Below, piece after piece: positions 1-11,200 of a DNA stretch of 64,000 nt. Origin of the DNA: Capra hircus (taxonomy: Eukaryota > Chordata > Mammalia > Artiodactyla > Bovidae); the NCBI RefSeq assembly GCF_001704415.2, contig NC_030831.1:44624134-44688133 (forward strand), read 5' to 3'. Made by a program: the position numbers and the translations under genes. Under the pieces are notes generated by a model. It was not told the DNA's origin and did no database searches. It saw nothing but the letters and a program-made list of their open reading frames with translations. Numbering within the stretch: position 1 is the stretch's first letter; each line of letters begins with the position of its first letter.

Positions 1-587
1 GCAGAGCAAAGGAACCCATAGACAGAATGAAAAGACAACCTACTGAATAAAGGAAAATATTTGCAAATAATGTGACTGCTAAGGGGTTAATACCCAAAAC
101 ATATAAGCAGTTCATACAACTTGACTTCAAACTAGCAAACAAACCAATTTAAAAAATGGGCAGAAGATCTGAATAGACATTTTTCCAAAGAAGACATACA
201 GATGGCCAACAGACACATGAAAAGATGCTCAACATCATCAATCATCAGAGAAATGCAAATTAAAACCACAATGAGATATCACCTCACATTGTTAGAATGG
301 ATATCATCAAGAAGAACACAAATAACAAATGTTGGCAAGGATGTGGAGAAAAGGGAACCCTTATATATTGTTGATGGGAATGTAAATTGGTACAGCTGGT
401 GTAGGGAACAGTGTGGAGATTTCTCAAAAAGCTAAAAATAGCCACCATATGACCCAGCAATTAAAATTAAAACACTAATTTGAAAAGATATATGCACCCC
501 AGCATTCATAGCAGTATTATTTACAGTTGCCAAGATATGGAAACAATCTAAGAATTTATTAACAGATGAATGGTTAAAGAAGACGTG

Positions 588-635
<48 letters not shown>

Positions 636-1090
636 GACTATTACTCAGCTGTAAAAAAGAATGAAATTTTGCCATTCATTTTTGCAACAATATGGAAGAA
701 CTTGGAGGGTATTATGCTAAGTTAAGTAAGTCAGACAGAGAAAGATAAGTACTTTATGATATCACTTACATGTGGAATCTAAAAAATACACAAAATGAGT
801 GACTATAAAAACAAGAAACAGACTTATGGAAGGAAGGAACAAGCTAATGGTTACCAGTAGGGAGAGGGAAGGAGAGAGGGGCAAGGATAGGGGTATGAGA
901 TTAAGAAATGCAAAACTATGCATAAAATAAATAAACTACAGGGGTATATTGTACAACACAGAGAATATAGCCAATATTTTATAATAACTATAACTGGACC
1001 CTAACCTTTAAAAATTGTGAATCACTCTGTTGTACATCTGAAACTTGTATAATATTGCATATTAACTATACCTCAATAAAAATGAAAAGA
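1..1090 (+). mobile_element. L1 LINE, 3' end (ORF2 C-terminus plus 3' UTR), 5' cut by window edge
   Basis: The sequence matches the end of mammalian L1 ORF2 followed by its 3' UTR. A frame at 202-435 carries the typical late-ORF2 string KRCSTSSIIREMQIKTTMRY and then VEKREPLYIVDGNVNWY, before stopping. The UTR ends in a CTCAATAAAAATG-type tail near 1080. Earlier ORF2 text (gcaaaggaacccatagacag...) is out of frame with 202-435, so the copy is a pseudogene. An (AC)22 microsatellite has grown inside the 3' part. The reverse transcriptase core lies outside the window or is absent. Family assignment to L1 is firm; subfamily is not assigned. Confidence 0.9.
590..633. repeat. (AC)22 microsatellite
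   Basis: An uninterrupted AC dinucleotide run of 44 bases sits inside the L1 3' region. It creates a spurious cysteine/valine frame on the minus strand. Length and purity predict allele-length polymorphism. Confidence 0.97.
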
Positions 1091-1124
1091 ATCACACAAA
1101 ATTGAGAGAGACAGGCAAATAAAG

Positions 1125-1424
1125 TGGAAATTATGAAAGAATATACTAAATGCATGAACAGAAAGCTTCAGGGATGGAAAGAAAGGTAACCCTTGGAGCA
1201 AAGTTTTGAGGGACAAGAGGAATCAGTTGGACTCAGGAGGAGAATGGACATCCCACAAAGAAGGAATGGCCTGGATACAGGCCTGTGTGGTAAAACACAG
1301 GTTTGCTTAGAGGAAATTCAAGTAGTTCTGCTTGGGTTCATGACACAAAGAGTGTGTTGGGAGCAGTGATGAGGGCTGAGCAATGGGAAGAATGCAGATA
1401 GGAACTAAGTAATGCTTGCTGCAT
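1125..1424 (-). mobile_element. L2 LINE fragment (3' part), left piece of a split copy
   Basis: Read on the minus strand this follows the L2 (LINE2) consensus. The plus strand shows the reversed signatures aaggaatggcctggatacag and aattcaagtagttctgc. It is heavily diverged and carries no frame. The same L2 resumes at 1906 after an MIR insertion. Confidence 0.6.
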
Positions 1425-1905
1425 CCTTACTATATGCTGGATAGAGTTCTAAGCCCTTCACCTGTTTACTTCATGAAATCCCCATGAAAACCTGCTACTG
1501 CTAAGTCACTTCAGTTGTGTCCGACTCTGTGCGACCCCATAGACGGCAACCCACCAGGCTCCCTCGTCCCTGGGATTCTCCAGGCAACAACACTGGAGTG
1601 GGTTGCCATTTCCTTCTCCAATGGATGAAAGTGAAAAGTGAAAGGGAAGTCGCTCAGTCATGTCTGACCCTTAGCATGGACTGCAGCCTACCAGGCTCCT
1701 CCATCCATGGGATTTTCTAGGCAAGAGTACTGGAGTGAGGTGCCACTGCCTTCTCCCCATGAAAACCTAGGAGATAGCTTAATTCTACTTTGTAAGTGAG
1801 AAAACTGAGGCATAGAAACATTGAGCACTTTGTCACAGAACTAAGAAGAGGAAGAGGTTAGAATTGAGCCCTTGTAGTCTGGCTCTAGAGCTCACTTTGA
1901 ATCAC
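1425..1905 (-). mobile_element. MIR SINE, split by a Bov-A2
   Basis: The left part has the antisense MIR phrase for a 'feature of size and total' region (tatatgctggatagagttct). The right part has gagaaaactgaggcatagaa and then a degenerate tRNA-like head (cccttgtagtctggctctag), which is MIR in reverse orientation. Bases 1494-1754 are a younger Bov-A2 insertion. The MIR itself sits between two consecutive pieces of one L2. Confidence 0.75.
1494..1754 (-). mobile_element. Bov-A2 SINE (two Bov-A units)
   Basis: Two related units are visible, each with gtgtccgactctgtgcgacc / catgtctgaccc-type text followed by an 'ccaggcaa...actggagtg' block, joined by a gaaagtgaaaagtgaaag linker. A perfect 14-base TSD, ccccatgaaaacct, lies at 1480-1493 and 1755-1768. 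The exact TSD shows an insertion younger than the MIR it splits. Confidence 0.95.
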
Positions 1906-2420
1906 TGTTCTTGGTTCTTGTGTACAAAGAGGTTGAACTTTATCCTGAAAATTCTGATTTATTTTAGACACAGGAATGACCTGGACAGAATTACGTTCTG
2001 GAAAGGACACATGGAGAGCTGTGTGGAGAGTAGATCATAGGGGAGAGAGGTTGGAGGCCTTTGACATAAATCTAGGTGAGAAGTGATAAAAACCTGAAAC
2101 CCACTGATGACAGGGGCCATCATCAGAGGTAAATAGATTCAAAAGGTATTAAGCGAGTAGAATCTGTGGGACTCCAGCTAATAGGATTTAGTTGTTGAAT
2201 GAGGAGATGGAATTTATCTCCTAAGTAAATGGATATTACCATTCATAAAGAAGAGCTGGTTAGGAGAAAGAATGGTAAGGTATTTGATTCCTGTTGAGTT
2301 TCCAGTTTCAAGGGAAATCATGGGTGTGGTTTAATTTGCCTAGAGTAACTTGTAGAGTCTGAGGGTTGTAGAAGGACCTTGGGGATTATAGGCACTTAAG
2401 AGATAAGGAGAAGAAAAAAA
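1906..2420 (-). mobile_element. L2 LINE fragment, right piece of the split copy
   Basis: This continues the minus-strand L2 from 1125-1424 in the right order toward the L2 5' side. Signatures are gaactttatcctgaaaattc, acacatggagagctgtgtgg and aaggtattaagcgagtagaa, which match reversed L2. The last ~150 bases are weaker, so the right edge is approximate. Confidence 0.6.
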
Positions 2421-2691
2421 TTTACAAAGAGTGATGGGACCAGGATAGAAGAAATCCCAAGAGCCGCAGGAGTGCTTGCTTTATGTAGCACAGGCTTTGG
2501 CAACATTGGTCAGTGCGACTTTTGGGAGAGTGTTTCCATTGAAGCTGTGGTATGAAGAAGGGATGCAGAAACTGTAATGTGCCCTGTCTTTCCAGAAACC
2601 TACCTATGAAGTGAACTTTAGCCGTGCATCCATGTGAGTTAAGTTCTTGAAGACACATCAGGAAACATTTGCAGAAACCTGGAGTAGTGAG

Positions 2692-2906
2692 GGGGCTTCC
2701 CAGGTGGCACAGTGGTAAAGAATCTGCCTGCCAATGAAGGAGACTCAGGTTTGGTTCCTGGGTTGGGCAGATCCCCTGGAGGATGGCATGGCAACTCACT
2801 CCAATATTCTTACCTGGAGAGTCCCCGTGGACAGAGGAGCCTGGTGGGCTACAGTTCATGGGGTCGCAAAGAGTTGGACACCATTGAGTGACTGAGCATG
2901 CACACA
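2692..2906 (+). mobile_element. Bov-tA SINE
   Basis: A tRNA-Glu-like head (ggcttcccaggtggcacagt...) is followed by the Bov-A body and the ending gtcgcaaagagttggacacc. A 12-base TSD, tggagtagtgag, is present at 2680-2691 and again at 2907-2918. The B-box region has decayed to ggtttggttcctgg, so RNA polymerase III promoter activity is doubtful. Confidence 0.95.
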
Positions 2907-3045
2907 TGGAGTAGTGAGGCTGGAACATGACTTGCCTTTGGTATATGGGTAGTACTAAATTTTAGTCCCTGGAGACATGTTGAATAGGACTAGTTCAGAT
3001 ACGGACCCGGTACTGTGGAATGTGAAGGGAAGCACTATATTAATA

Positions 3046-3972
3046 TTAGGTGTGCAATCTGTGGGCAGTGTCGAGAAGAATTAGGCACTTTCTGTTGACC
3101 TATGCTAGCTGCAGGTGTTGCCGTTTTTGGTGCCTCTCACTGATTTGCTGAGCACACTTCTCAGATGCAATGGTTTCGCCAGGATTCAGAATGCTGTAGT
3201 GAATCAGAATGGCAGCAGGCCACCAAACAGTGACCATGTCCCTTCTTTTGATGCAAGCTTGGCTGTGGGAAGTGCTTTGGAGCTTTTTATTGGTCCAACC
3301 ACTGAGTTGGTTGCTATTGGTTGTTGTATAAAATCCACTTTTTCATCACACGTCATAATCGTAAAGAGAAATGGTCCACAGAGTAAGGAGACAGCGCTTC
3401 AAAATGACGATATTTTTGATATGTGATCAGCTCTTGGAGTACCGACTTATTGAGATGTTTCACCTTTTCAATTTGCTTCAAATGCTGAGCGACACCAGAA
3501 TGGTTGACATTGAGTTCTTCGGCAGCTTCTCATGTAGTTGTCAGAGGATCAGCTTCCATGATTACTCTCAGTTGGTCATTGTCACCTTCCAATGGCCTGG
3601 CCACTGTGCTCCTCATCTTTAAGGCTCTCATCTCCTCTGCAAAACTTCTTGAAATACTACTGCACTGTATGTTCGTTAGCAGTTCCTAGGCCAAATGCGT
3701 TGTTGATGTTGTAAGTTGTCTCTACTGCTTTACAACACATTTTGAACTTAAATAAGAGAACCCCTCGAATTTGCTTTTTTGTCTAACATCATTTCCATAG
3801 TCAAAAAGTATATATAAAATAAACAGCAAGTGATAATTCATTAGCAAAAACTTAACGCAAGGACTGCACATTAAATGATGTATAACAGAACCACAGTAAT
3901 TAAGAATGTATTCCAATATCAAATGCAAATTTCAACAACGCAAAAACCGCAGTTACGTTTACACCAACCTAA
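3046..3972 (-). mobile_element. mariner (Tc1/mariner) DNA transposon, internally deleted
   Basis: The right end is a mariner terminal inverted repeat; read on the minus strand it begins ttaggttggtgtaaacgtaa. It is followed by TA at 3973-3974. The left end, ttaggt-gtgcaa preceded by TA at 3044-3045, resembles the same repeat with two bases missing. The body encodes a decayed transposase on the minus strand. At about 927 bases it is shorter than the usual ~1.28 kb; the missing part is the C-terminal half of the catalytic domain. It is related to the Hsmar1-like mariners of mammals. Confidence 0.88.
3050..3800 (-). pseudogene. Mariner transposase pseudogene, truncated in the catalytic domain
   Basis: A mariner transposase is a DDD-type enzyme that binds the element's inverted repeats and moves it by cut-and-paste into TA sites. 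Read on the minus strand, this copy retains recognisable pieces across frames: an N-terminal helix-turn-helix region near 3430-3560, the block around the first catalytic Asp (TCDEK, codon at 3344-3346), then a QWLDQ...PKHF..PSLHQKK stretch near 3230-3310. It ends in a block resembling the second-Asp region (LLDTA..) near 3055-3085. Inactivation is clear. A run of five A residues (minus strand, 3339-3343) shifts the frame just after TCDEK, there are several stop codons, and the third catalytic Asp is deleted. The start codon position near 3800 is estimated from the usual UTR length. Confidence 0.8.
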
Positions 3973-3984
3973 TAACAGAGGTTC

Positions 3985-4215
3985 TGCCCTCAATTTTTAT
4001 TCCAGTTATAGGGAGAAGACAAACATGGGAAACTAAGAGAAAAGAGAAGAGAGATGTCAATCAGTAGGTTGTTAGAGAAGGAGAGATTTTGCTGGAATCC
4101 TTGAGGATGCAGAGAGTAAATTCAATTCCATCCTGAATGATGGAGCCAGGGAGAGTCTGGGGAGCATGGTGTGAGCTTTGACGTGGAAATGTGCAAAGGG
4201 CCTGGGGGAGGAAAG
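3985..4215 (-). mobile_element. L2 LINE fragment
   Basis: Reversed L2 signatures are visible: gagaagacaaacatgggaaac, then cctgaatgatggagccaggg and gaaatgtgcaaagggcctgg. It is old and diverged with no frame, and begins right after the mariner. Confidence 0.6.
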
Positions 4216-4617
4216 CAATGAGGAGCCCACCTCATGCCTCTCATACTCAGGGTTTTCTTTTCTCCAGTTGTCTCCTTTATCACATGCCTTTTCTGAATCT
4301 CCTTTTTCAGAAACTTTCTACATGCTCACAACCTGTGTTGCCTGGTCTCTGCATCCAAGAGACTCTTCTGTATCACTTCTGCCTACCAAGAGGAGGGCAT
4401 TTGACATCTGCTACCTGTTTTGCCTCTATTCTTTTTTAGACTTTCAACTGATTCTTTTCTTTTCAGCATTGCCCAGTGGCCCAAGAGGGTCACCAAGGAG
4501 GTGGATGAGAAAGCTGTGGCTGTGGCTGGGGAAAAAAAGGCTCAGATGGTCCCACGTGTTCTGGATGCTTGGATCACGCTGGGAGCCCTTTTTGCTGGAG
4601 ATAGAAGTTGTGCTCAT
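4216..4617. other. Unassigned sequence
   Basis: No repeat or gene is recognised. Open frames of up to 148 codons cross this stretch on the plus strand, but they have no motif, signal or splice context that I can support. Confidence 0.5.
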
Positions 4618-5125
4618 AGTTTAACTGCTGTGTAACAAACCACCCTGAAACTTAGTGGCGTTAAAACTATAGCCCTTTTATTTTATTGTGCTCTCCATGT
4701 TGTAGATGAGCATAGTAGGGATGGCTCATTTCTGCTCTTCAGTGGTCTGGAACTCATCTGGAGTGGCTGGGGCAGCATGCAGATGTGGGATTTTGTGACT
4801 GTCTCTAGCTGTTGGCTGGGTCTCTCTCTTCCCTGCGTTGTGTCTGCTGGGCACTTCTGGTGCCTGGCCTGGGATGCCTGGTGTAGCTGGGACCGTCTTC
4901 GAGCTGCTTTCTCCACACACAGCCCCTCAATATGGCTGACTTGAGTTTCCCCACAGCATGTCAGTCTCAGCATACCTGGATTTTTTCCCCCCAATATCCT
5001 TCTAGAAGAATTGGGTGGGAGCTTTGAGACTGCTTGTATACTAGTCTCAGAATGAATAAATGTCACTTCTGCTACATTCTGTTGGCCAAGCAAGTCAGTA
5101 AGGCCATCCTAGATTGTTAGGCTCT
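4618..5125 (-). mobile_element. Ancient LTR-like repeat (MaLR/MLT-like), solitary
   Basis: The left end carries ctgctgtgtaacaaaccacc, acttagtggcgttaaaac and ttttattttattgtgctc. This is the reversed end of a widespread class of old mammalian LTRs. The right part has atgtcacttctgctacattctgttggccaagcaagtc in the expected position, split by old mutations. No internal viral gene is present. The class (LTR) is fairly likely; the exact family is not assigned. Confidence 0.5.
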
Positions 5126-5261
5126 GTAAAAGTCCTGCTTTTTCTGCATGGCCACAGAAGAGAAGGAACCACTTGTTTAATTAATATGTTCCTGACTGAA
5201 AATAGGTCCTCCAAAAAGTTTTTGAGATTGTTACAGTTCTTGTGGGGAAGACCCTTATTCA

Positions 5262-5345
5262 GTGGCTTAAAGAACCCTGAATCAGGAGCCAAGAGACCTG
5301 GGTTCTGGCTCTGGCTTTATCTTCATCTGACCAACCTTAGAGGAA
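5262..5345 (+). mobile_element. MIR SINE fragment
   Basis: The stretch aatcaggagccaagagacct followed by gggttctggctctg resembles the tRNA-like head and B-box region of MIR. It is short and diverged. Confidence 0.45.
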
Positions 5346-5534
5346 CTTTGACCTATTAATATCCTGACCATATTGGTTGTATATTTTACTCTACTCGACC
5401 AAGACCCTGGGTTGAATGGAGTTACACTGATTATAGGAAATAGAGAATCTCTCTCAAGCATGTACACAAATACACAAATTCTTATATTCTCTATAAACTG
5501 CAGAAAGAGTTGAAACTGACTATAATCAGGCGGA

Positions 5535-5665
5535 CCTTGGTCAGATCCTGTTTCTGCCACTTATAAACACATGGTCTCCCAATCTCATTTTCCTCATCTG
5601 TCAAATGTGAGGATAAGACTGCTTACCTGGTCAGTGTGTCACCCATATAAAGTAAAATGTTCCAT
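5535..5665 (+). mobile_element. MIR SINE fragment
   Basis: The order cagatcctgtttctgccact, then cccaatctcattttcctcat and ctgtcaaatgtgaggataag is characteristic of MIR after its head. It is diverged, with no TSD found. Confidence 0.65.
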
Positions 5666-8250
5666 GTCTGTTTAGACTCATAGATTCTTATAGAATTATC
5701 ATTGTCATTCCGATTTCTTGCCGTAGTAAGAGTCAGAATTTCAATAATGTCTGGTTAGACTTCTTTTCCTCTTCCTTATGCCATGTCTGATCCTATTTTG
5801 ACATGTTTTCTTTATCACCAAGTTCCATTGGCTGGAGTGTGTGTAGATATATGTATTTGTGAGTTATGCATTCTTAGGTTTTGAGCTGGGACTGTCTAGA
5901 CCTACTTGATGAATAATGTGGTGTGGGACTGTGCATACGTGCTGGACTCTGCATGGGTGATTTAGATTCAGGACTGACCTAAGAAACCTGATTACTACTC
6001 AAATAGATGATCACATAGCCTTTTTAAGAGAATAGACTTGGTTGAAATTCATATCTAAGTATGGTCTTCTTGGAATTTACCTTACTGCTCCTTGAAGATG
6101 AGCAGGACTCTGAGATTTTATTTTCTTTAGCATGCTGCACCTTGACTGCAGAGGTTGCCTGCTCTTAGGCCCTGCTGTCTTCTGCTTATATATAATCGTG
6201 GGCTCCTCCCCACTCGAGCTTGGTGTGCTGAGCAGGCATCCAGTGAAGGAGGAAAACCCAAAGCCTGTGTCAGGACATATAAATAAGTAAAGATGTTTCC
6301 AACATGCATAGAGTGCTATTTCTCACCCCTGCACCTTCAACAGAAGCAACCATGTTGGATGTTGCATTTATTTAAACCCTTACTGCTAATGATAAGGGCT
6401 CTGTAAACATGTCCTGTTTAGCCCTTACTTCGTGTACTGTTGCCTTTCTGAGTTCTTTAATTCAATGAAATAAATTACTTAAAAAAAAAAAAAAGAGCTG
6501 TGCAGCCTCTTAGAACAGTAAACAAGAACAGTTCAGGTCTTTTCAGGAACCTGAAGCCAAAGGATGGCTTGTTGTTTTGGTCTCCAGGAAGAGCTGGTAC
6601 AGAAGGAGGTATTGACCTCGCTGCTTTGGCTGGCACCCACCAGGTCCCTTCCTGGCGCTCACATTCCCTAAACATGTAACTTAACACCTGTCCTTCTGCC
6701 AGCAAACAGAGCTCACAGTGATGGCTGAGCCCCTCCTGTGCTGGGCCTCCCAGCTGCTCAGGACCCTTTCTCCTATGATTTCAAACCCTGACAAACCAGA
6801 ATCAGAGAATACACATTCCCCCCACCCCAGGATTCTGATTTGGGGACAAGAAAGAATTCAATCAAAAAACAACTCTCAGGGGGCGGTCCTGGGATCAGTG
6901 CATCCCTCTGTTTCTATTTCCAGAACTAGATGAGGAAAAAAGGTATAAGGATCACTGAGCCCTTTAAGAGTACCGAGCAGCTTCCGTCTCTGTCAGAGGT
7001 GGTCATGATCTGAATGGTATCTTCTCTTACTGTTTCAATGCCCTCCCATGTGACCTACAACTACACCCCTGCTATTTCCATCTGACATAGCCAAGCTGAA
7101 TCTCTGGTAAGTAAATAATTAATTTGGAAGTTGGGGATGGCAGTGGAAAAGTCAGCTGTGATGGGCTCAAATGACAAGGCCCAAAAGTGATAGCTGCTCT
7201 GGCCTCTGAGAGGACCTGTCGGCTCTATTAGACCCGTACAACCCTGTCTTCAGGCCTGTCTCTCCACATTATAGTCAAGGGACTGGACTCTTCATCCTTG
7301 AATCACATCATTGTCCCCAGTGCTTGTACACACTGGGCCAACTGGTGTTTTCATTCCTAAGTCCACCAAGCCTGTGCACGTCTGCGTGACTCATGACAGA
7401 GAGGAGTCTCAGTTCCAATATCTCTGTGGGTTTGGGGAGGGGTCAAGCTGTGAATAAACCATTACGTGGCTGATTCTACATCCTTCTCTTTTACCACAAA
7501 AACCTCAATTTCCCTTTTTGTGGAAAACAAAACCCTCTTTCAGTGCCCTGTCGAGGGGACTGTGGCCTTTGAATTACAAGCTGTCCTCAGGAAATTCTGA
7601 AGATGAATTGGCTTTTGGATGGAGTGGTTGGGACAGCCTCTGCCCACTGTCCACTGGAGAGTAAGGAGTCTTCACTTCCATCCTCTCTGACCTCCCTGCC
7701 AACTTCACGTGTAGATGAGGAAATTGATCAGCTTGTGAATGATTTGTGAATCCACAGACTTGTGGCTGAGAAGCCCTGAGGGCATGTACTATAAATCAGC
7801 TGGATTGGAGTTGCCTCCCTCCCACCGCAGTTCAAGGCTTCCATGGAGCTGGGGGAAGGAGTGAGTGAGGATGGGACTGCAAATCCCAGATCTCAGCAAA
7901 TGGGTTCAAGAACAAGGGCTAGAAGGACTTGAACTAGAACTAGAAGTTCTCCAGAGGACTTTCCAGAACACAGGGTGAGATAATTTTTAGAAGGGGATGA
8001 AAGAGCAAGATCAGACACAGACAGTATAAAATTTTGTATACCATAAATGTGATATAAGGGTAAGATGTGATGCTTATTGCTAGAGGGAGTTTCTGCAGCC
8101 TTTCATATATCTGGATTTGTCATTTGTGAACTATTAATTAACTCCCTACTCTGTGCCAGTTTTAGCTTCTTCCCTGGGCCTTCCCAAAGACTGAGTGTAC
8201 ATCCTGCTAGCTGTCTGCTCTTTGAGTTCTCTTGTGTACATTGGTAGTGT
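5666..8250. other. Repeat-poor unassigned stretch
   Basis: No repeat, RNA gene or recognisable exon was found, apart from a 14-base A run at 6480-6493. Open frames here are short and unremarkable. The ~2.6 kb without clear transposon sequence contrasts with the flanks and could be constrained non-coding DNA, but nothing here shows a function. Confidence 0.5.
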
Positions 8251-8262
8251 ATGGACTGACTT

Positions 8263-8471
8263 TGTTGTTTATTTGCTAAGTCGTGTCTGACTCTTTTGAG
8301 ATCCCATGGGCTGTAGCCTGCCAGGCTCCTCTGTCCTTGAGATTTCCCAGGCAAGAATACTGCAGTGGGTTGTCATTTCCTTCTCCAGGGGATCTTTCTG
8401 ACCTAGGGATCGAACCCATGTCTCTTGCATTGGTAGGCGGATTCTTTACCACTGAGCCACCTGGTAAAACC
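8263..8471 (-). mobile_element. Bov-tA SINE
   Basis: The Bov-A body lies on the left (aagtcgtgtctgactctttt) and the tRNA-like head on the right (ctttaccactgagccacctg), so it is in reverse orientation. A 12-base TSD with one mismatch, atggactgactt / atggattgactt, is at 8251-8262 and 8472-8483. It forms an inverted pair with the Bov-tA at 8973. Confidence 0.93.
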
Positions 8472-8483
8472 ATGGATTGACTT

Positions 8484-8960
8484 AGGCCCTTGTAAATGCC
8501 ATTGCTTTTACAAGACATAAAGGGACAGTGATATAACTTAGTATGATGTTCAAAAAGGCTTCCACATTCACCCAAACTGTTATTTAAAGACTTGTCTCTC
8601 ACTATTTTCTGAGTGGTTTGCTCATTCCCTGGCTATTTCCCATTTCCATTCTTCTGTTCACATTACTGTGACCTTAAATGCCTTCCTCTCCCTTCCTCAT
8701 TGGGCCAATAGTCACCTTTGCATGAAAAGTCCCCTCCTTCCTGATTCCTCAGCACAGCTTCCTTTCCTGAACTCCGAGCACACGTTCGCCAGTGTCAGTT
8801 GTTCAGTGGCAAAACGTGTTCCCATTGTCACATTTCTTCTTTTGAGCTATTGAAATTGTTTACTTTTTATGTTGCTTTCTCCCTTTTAGATTAAGAAATC
8901 TCTTTGGGGGTTAAAGGATTTAATTTATTGGTATTCCCTGCAGCACTTTGCATAGCACCT
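8484..8960. other. Unassigned spacer between two inverted SINEs
   Basis: No gene or repeat is recognised in this 477-base spacer. Confidence 0.5.
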
Positions 8961-8972
8961 TATACATAGTAA

Positions 8973-9178
8973 CTTCCCTGGTGGCTCAGATGGTAAAGCG
9001 TCTGCCTACAGTGCAGGAGACCCGGGTTTGATCCCTGGGTTGGGAAGATCCCCTGGAGAAGGAAATGGCAATCCACTCCAGGACTATTGCCTGGGAAATC
9101 CCATGGATGGAGGAGCCTGGTGGGCTGCAGTCCATAGGGTCGCAAAGAGTCGGACACGACTGAGCGACTTCAATTCAA
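8973..9178 (+). mobile_element. Bov-tA SINE
   Basis: The head aacttccctggtggctcaga runs into a B-box-like gggtttgatccctgg and ends gagtcggacacgactgagcg. The 12-base TSD tatacatagtaa is perfect at 8961-8972 and 9179-9190, indicating a fairly young insertion. Confidence 0.96.
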
Positions 9179-9190
9179 TATACATAGTAA

Positions 9191-10229
9191 GTTATTCAGT
9201 GAGTACTAATTTACTATATGAATAACTTCTGGACAGTATAAAATTACGTTATATTCCATTCCTCCATGTAAGGAATTTTGCTCTACAACAAGCAAGTGGA
9301 GATGAGGTTACCTGTACATCCATGTAGAAATCTATGTAGAGATATTTATTAATTAAACATTGTGGAGTTAAAAAATCAAAGCTAAATTTTTCAATATTTG
9401 CTGGATAATAGCATCCAGAGAAAGGGGATTTGATATGGGGCAAAGAATTTAGTTGAAATGTGCTTAAAGGTGACCTGTGAAAGCCTGAGATTGTGAGTTC
9501 AAGTCAAGAGGGATTGTAGGTTGAGTATGAACAGTGGTCTGTGATAGTGGGAAGCTGAATTCAACAGTGCCCCTTCCCAAGCATTCTGTAGCTTCCTTTG
9601 AAGGAGAATGCTCTCCCTTTGTGGAAAATGAAGAGTATAATTAATTGGAAGAAAAAATGTTGAAATTCAGGAACTTGACTCAATATTGACAACACTTGGG
9701 CACATAGATGTTTAACAAGAACAAAGAATGATTTCAATAACTACTCAGAAGGTGACGGGTCAGGCTGCAAGAAACCAAGAAGGACAGAATAGACTTCAGA
9801 TGAAATCATCAATGCCAACCAAAGCGCAGGTGTGAGACCAGACCTGCATGTTGGAAACTGGTTTCAAGCAGTCATTTCAGTCTATTGGGTAAGGTGGCAT
9901 GACCGTCTTTTATATGAGTTCAGGTGGATGGTTTCCTAGCATCAGGAGGATAGATTTGTGCTTTGAAGTGTTTCCCCCACCCCACCGCATATTTAATAGC
10001 ACCAAACTCTACTAAGCCTTGAGCCAGTGGGCTGGAATAATAATAATACTTGTTTTAGGCACACAGTTTGGGGTTTGATAAATATAAATTTTATTTGTGT
10101 ACATTTATGGTTCAGCCTATTTCTGAACTATGATCTCTGAAATATGAAATTATGGACCACTCTGTAAAAGGGATCCGTTGAATTTGAATGGGGTACTGGT
10201 GCATAGCAAGCATGTAGTGAAAAGGTTTG
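9191..10229. other. Unassigned AT-rich sequence
   Basis: No gene or repeat family is recognised with confidence. Frames are short. Confidence 0.45.
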
Positions 10230-10365
10230 GTTAGGAAATGTGAGCCTTGTATTCTAGTTCCTCTTCTTCCATTTATTAGCAGTTCAGCCTCAGGCAAGTC
10301 ATGTAATTTCCTAGGCTCAGTTGTTTTTTCCTTACAACTAAGGTTGTATTAACTGCCTGAGGTTA
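10230..10365 (+). mobile_element. MIR SINE fragment
   Basis: The text ccttgtattctagttcctct, then cagcctcaggcaagtcatgt and aatttcctaggctcag follows the MIR core order. It is diverged. Confidence 0.55.
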
Positions 10366-11187
10366 GAGGTCTGAACCTCTATTAAATCTGTTAAATTTCC
10401 TTTGTATATCTAAATTCTTTGATTCCATTATTTAATGAGACTAATCTTGCTTGCCAAATAAAAGTTAACTGAATACATACATCTTAACAAATAAAAGCTC
10501 AACTGAACTGACATTGCAGAAACCAATGCCAAATGTTCAAAAGACTAAAGATTAAGAAGGTAGACGCCTCTGAGATAGAGGTGCCCACAACAGGTTCTCC
10601 TGGGCACAAAGTAGGTCAAATACCAGAGTGGCCATGTTTTCCTGGGTTGAGAATGAGAAAGATCAGGGATGTCTTTAGATAAGATTTTGGATAAAACCCT
10701 TAAGTTAGCGTGGTCTTTTCTTTCTCATTTAAGTCTCACCAATACATCATGACTTCCCACAAGTTTCACAAAGGACAGAATAGTATGAGGTATTCCATAC
10801 CTGCTGCTCCTGGGTTCAAGAAGACTCCAGAAAGAAGTTCTCTTTGGCTTCTCATGGGGCTGTTTCCCATCAAGTACCTGGGCTGGGAGCAGCCTGAAGA
10901 ATGTATACTGCCATCCCCAGACACTGTGGGGATGGTTTTAGTTGCTGCCAGCTGGTGCTGCCTTGAAAGAAGAGAGAACAATTTCACCTTCAAATGCAGA
11001 TCACTCTACTGGTCTTTTGGGATGGCCAAGGAAAGAAATGCTATGTTCATTAAGAATATTAGTATCAACTCTTTCCTGAACATAAATTGTCTTTCTGTTA
11101 GCCTAGGACCTATCAAGTATGCAGAAGAACCCCCCCCAGACATGGTCCTCAACAGCACAAAATGATATTGCTATTGAGAGACAAGGT
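10366..11187. other. Unassigned sequence with one 151-codon frame
   Basis: A plus-strand frame of 151 codons runs from 10710 to 11165. It contains no domain or motif that I recognise, no family resemblance, and no supporting splice or promoter signal, so I do not call it a gene. Confidence 0.4.
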
Positions 11188-11200
11188 TTATAGTTCTTAG

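Noticed and set aside
432..629. Cysteine/valine-repeat frame on the minus strand
   Set aside because: It is translation of the (AC)22 microsatellite. The same applies to frames at 15996-16184, 23136-23444, 52910-53125 and 59642-59860.
2422..2928. 168-codon minus-strand frame as a gene
   Set aside because: Its N-terminal half is antisense Bov-tA (VTQWCPTLCDPMNCSPPGSS is a typical Bov SINE translation) and the rest has no support.
9028..9225. Short frames in Bov-tA SINEs, also at 17650, 33527, 38458, 41488 and 51470
   Set aside because: They are SINE translations recurring at each copy, not proteins.
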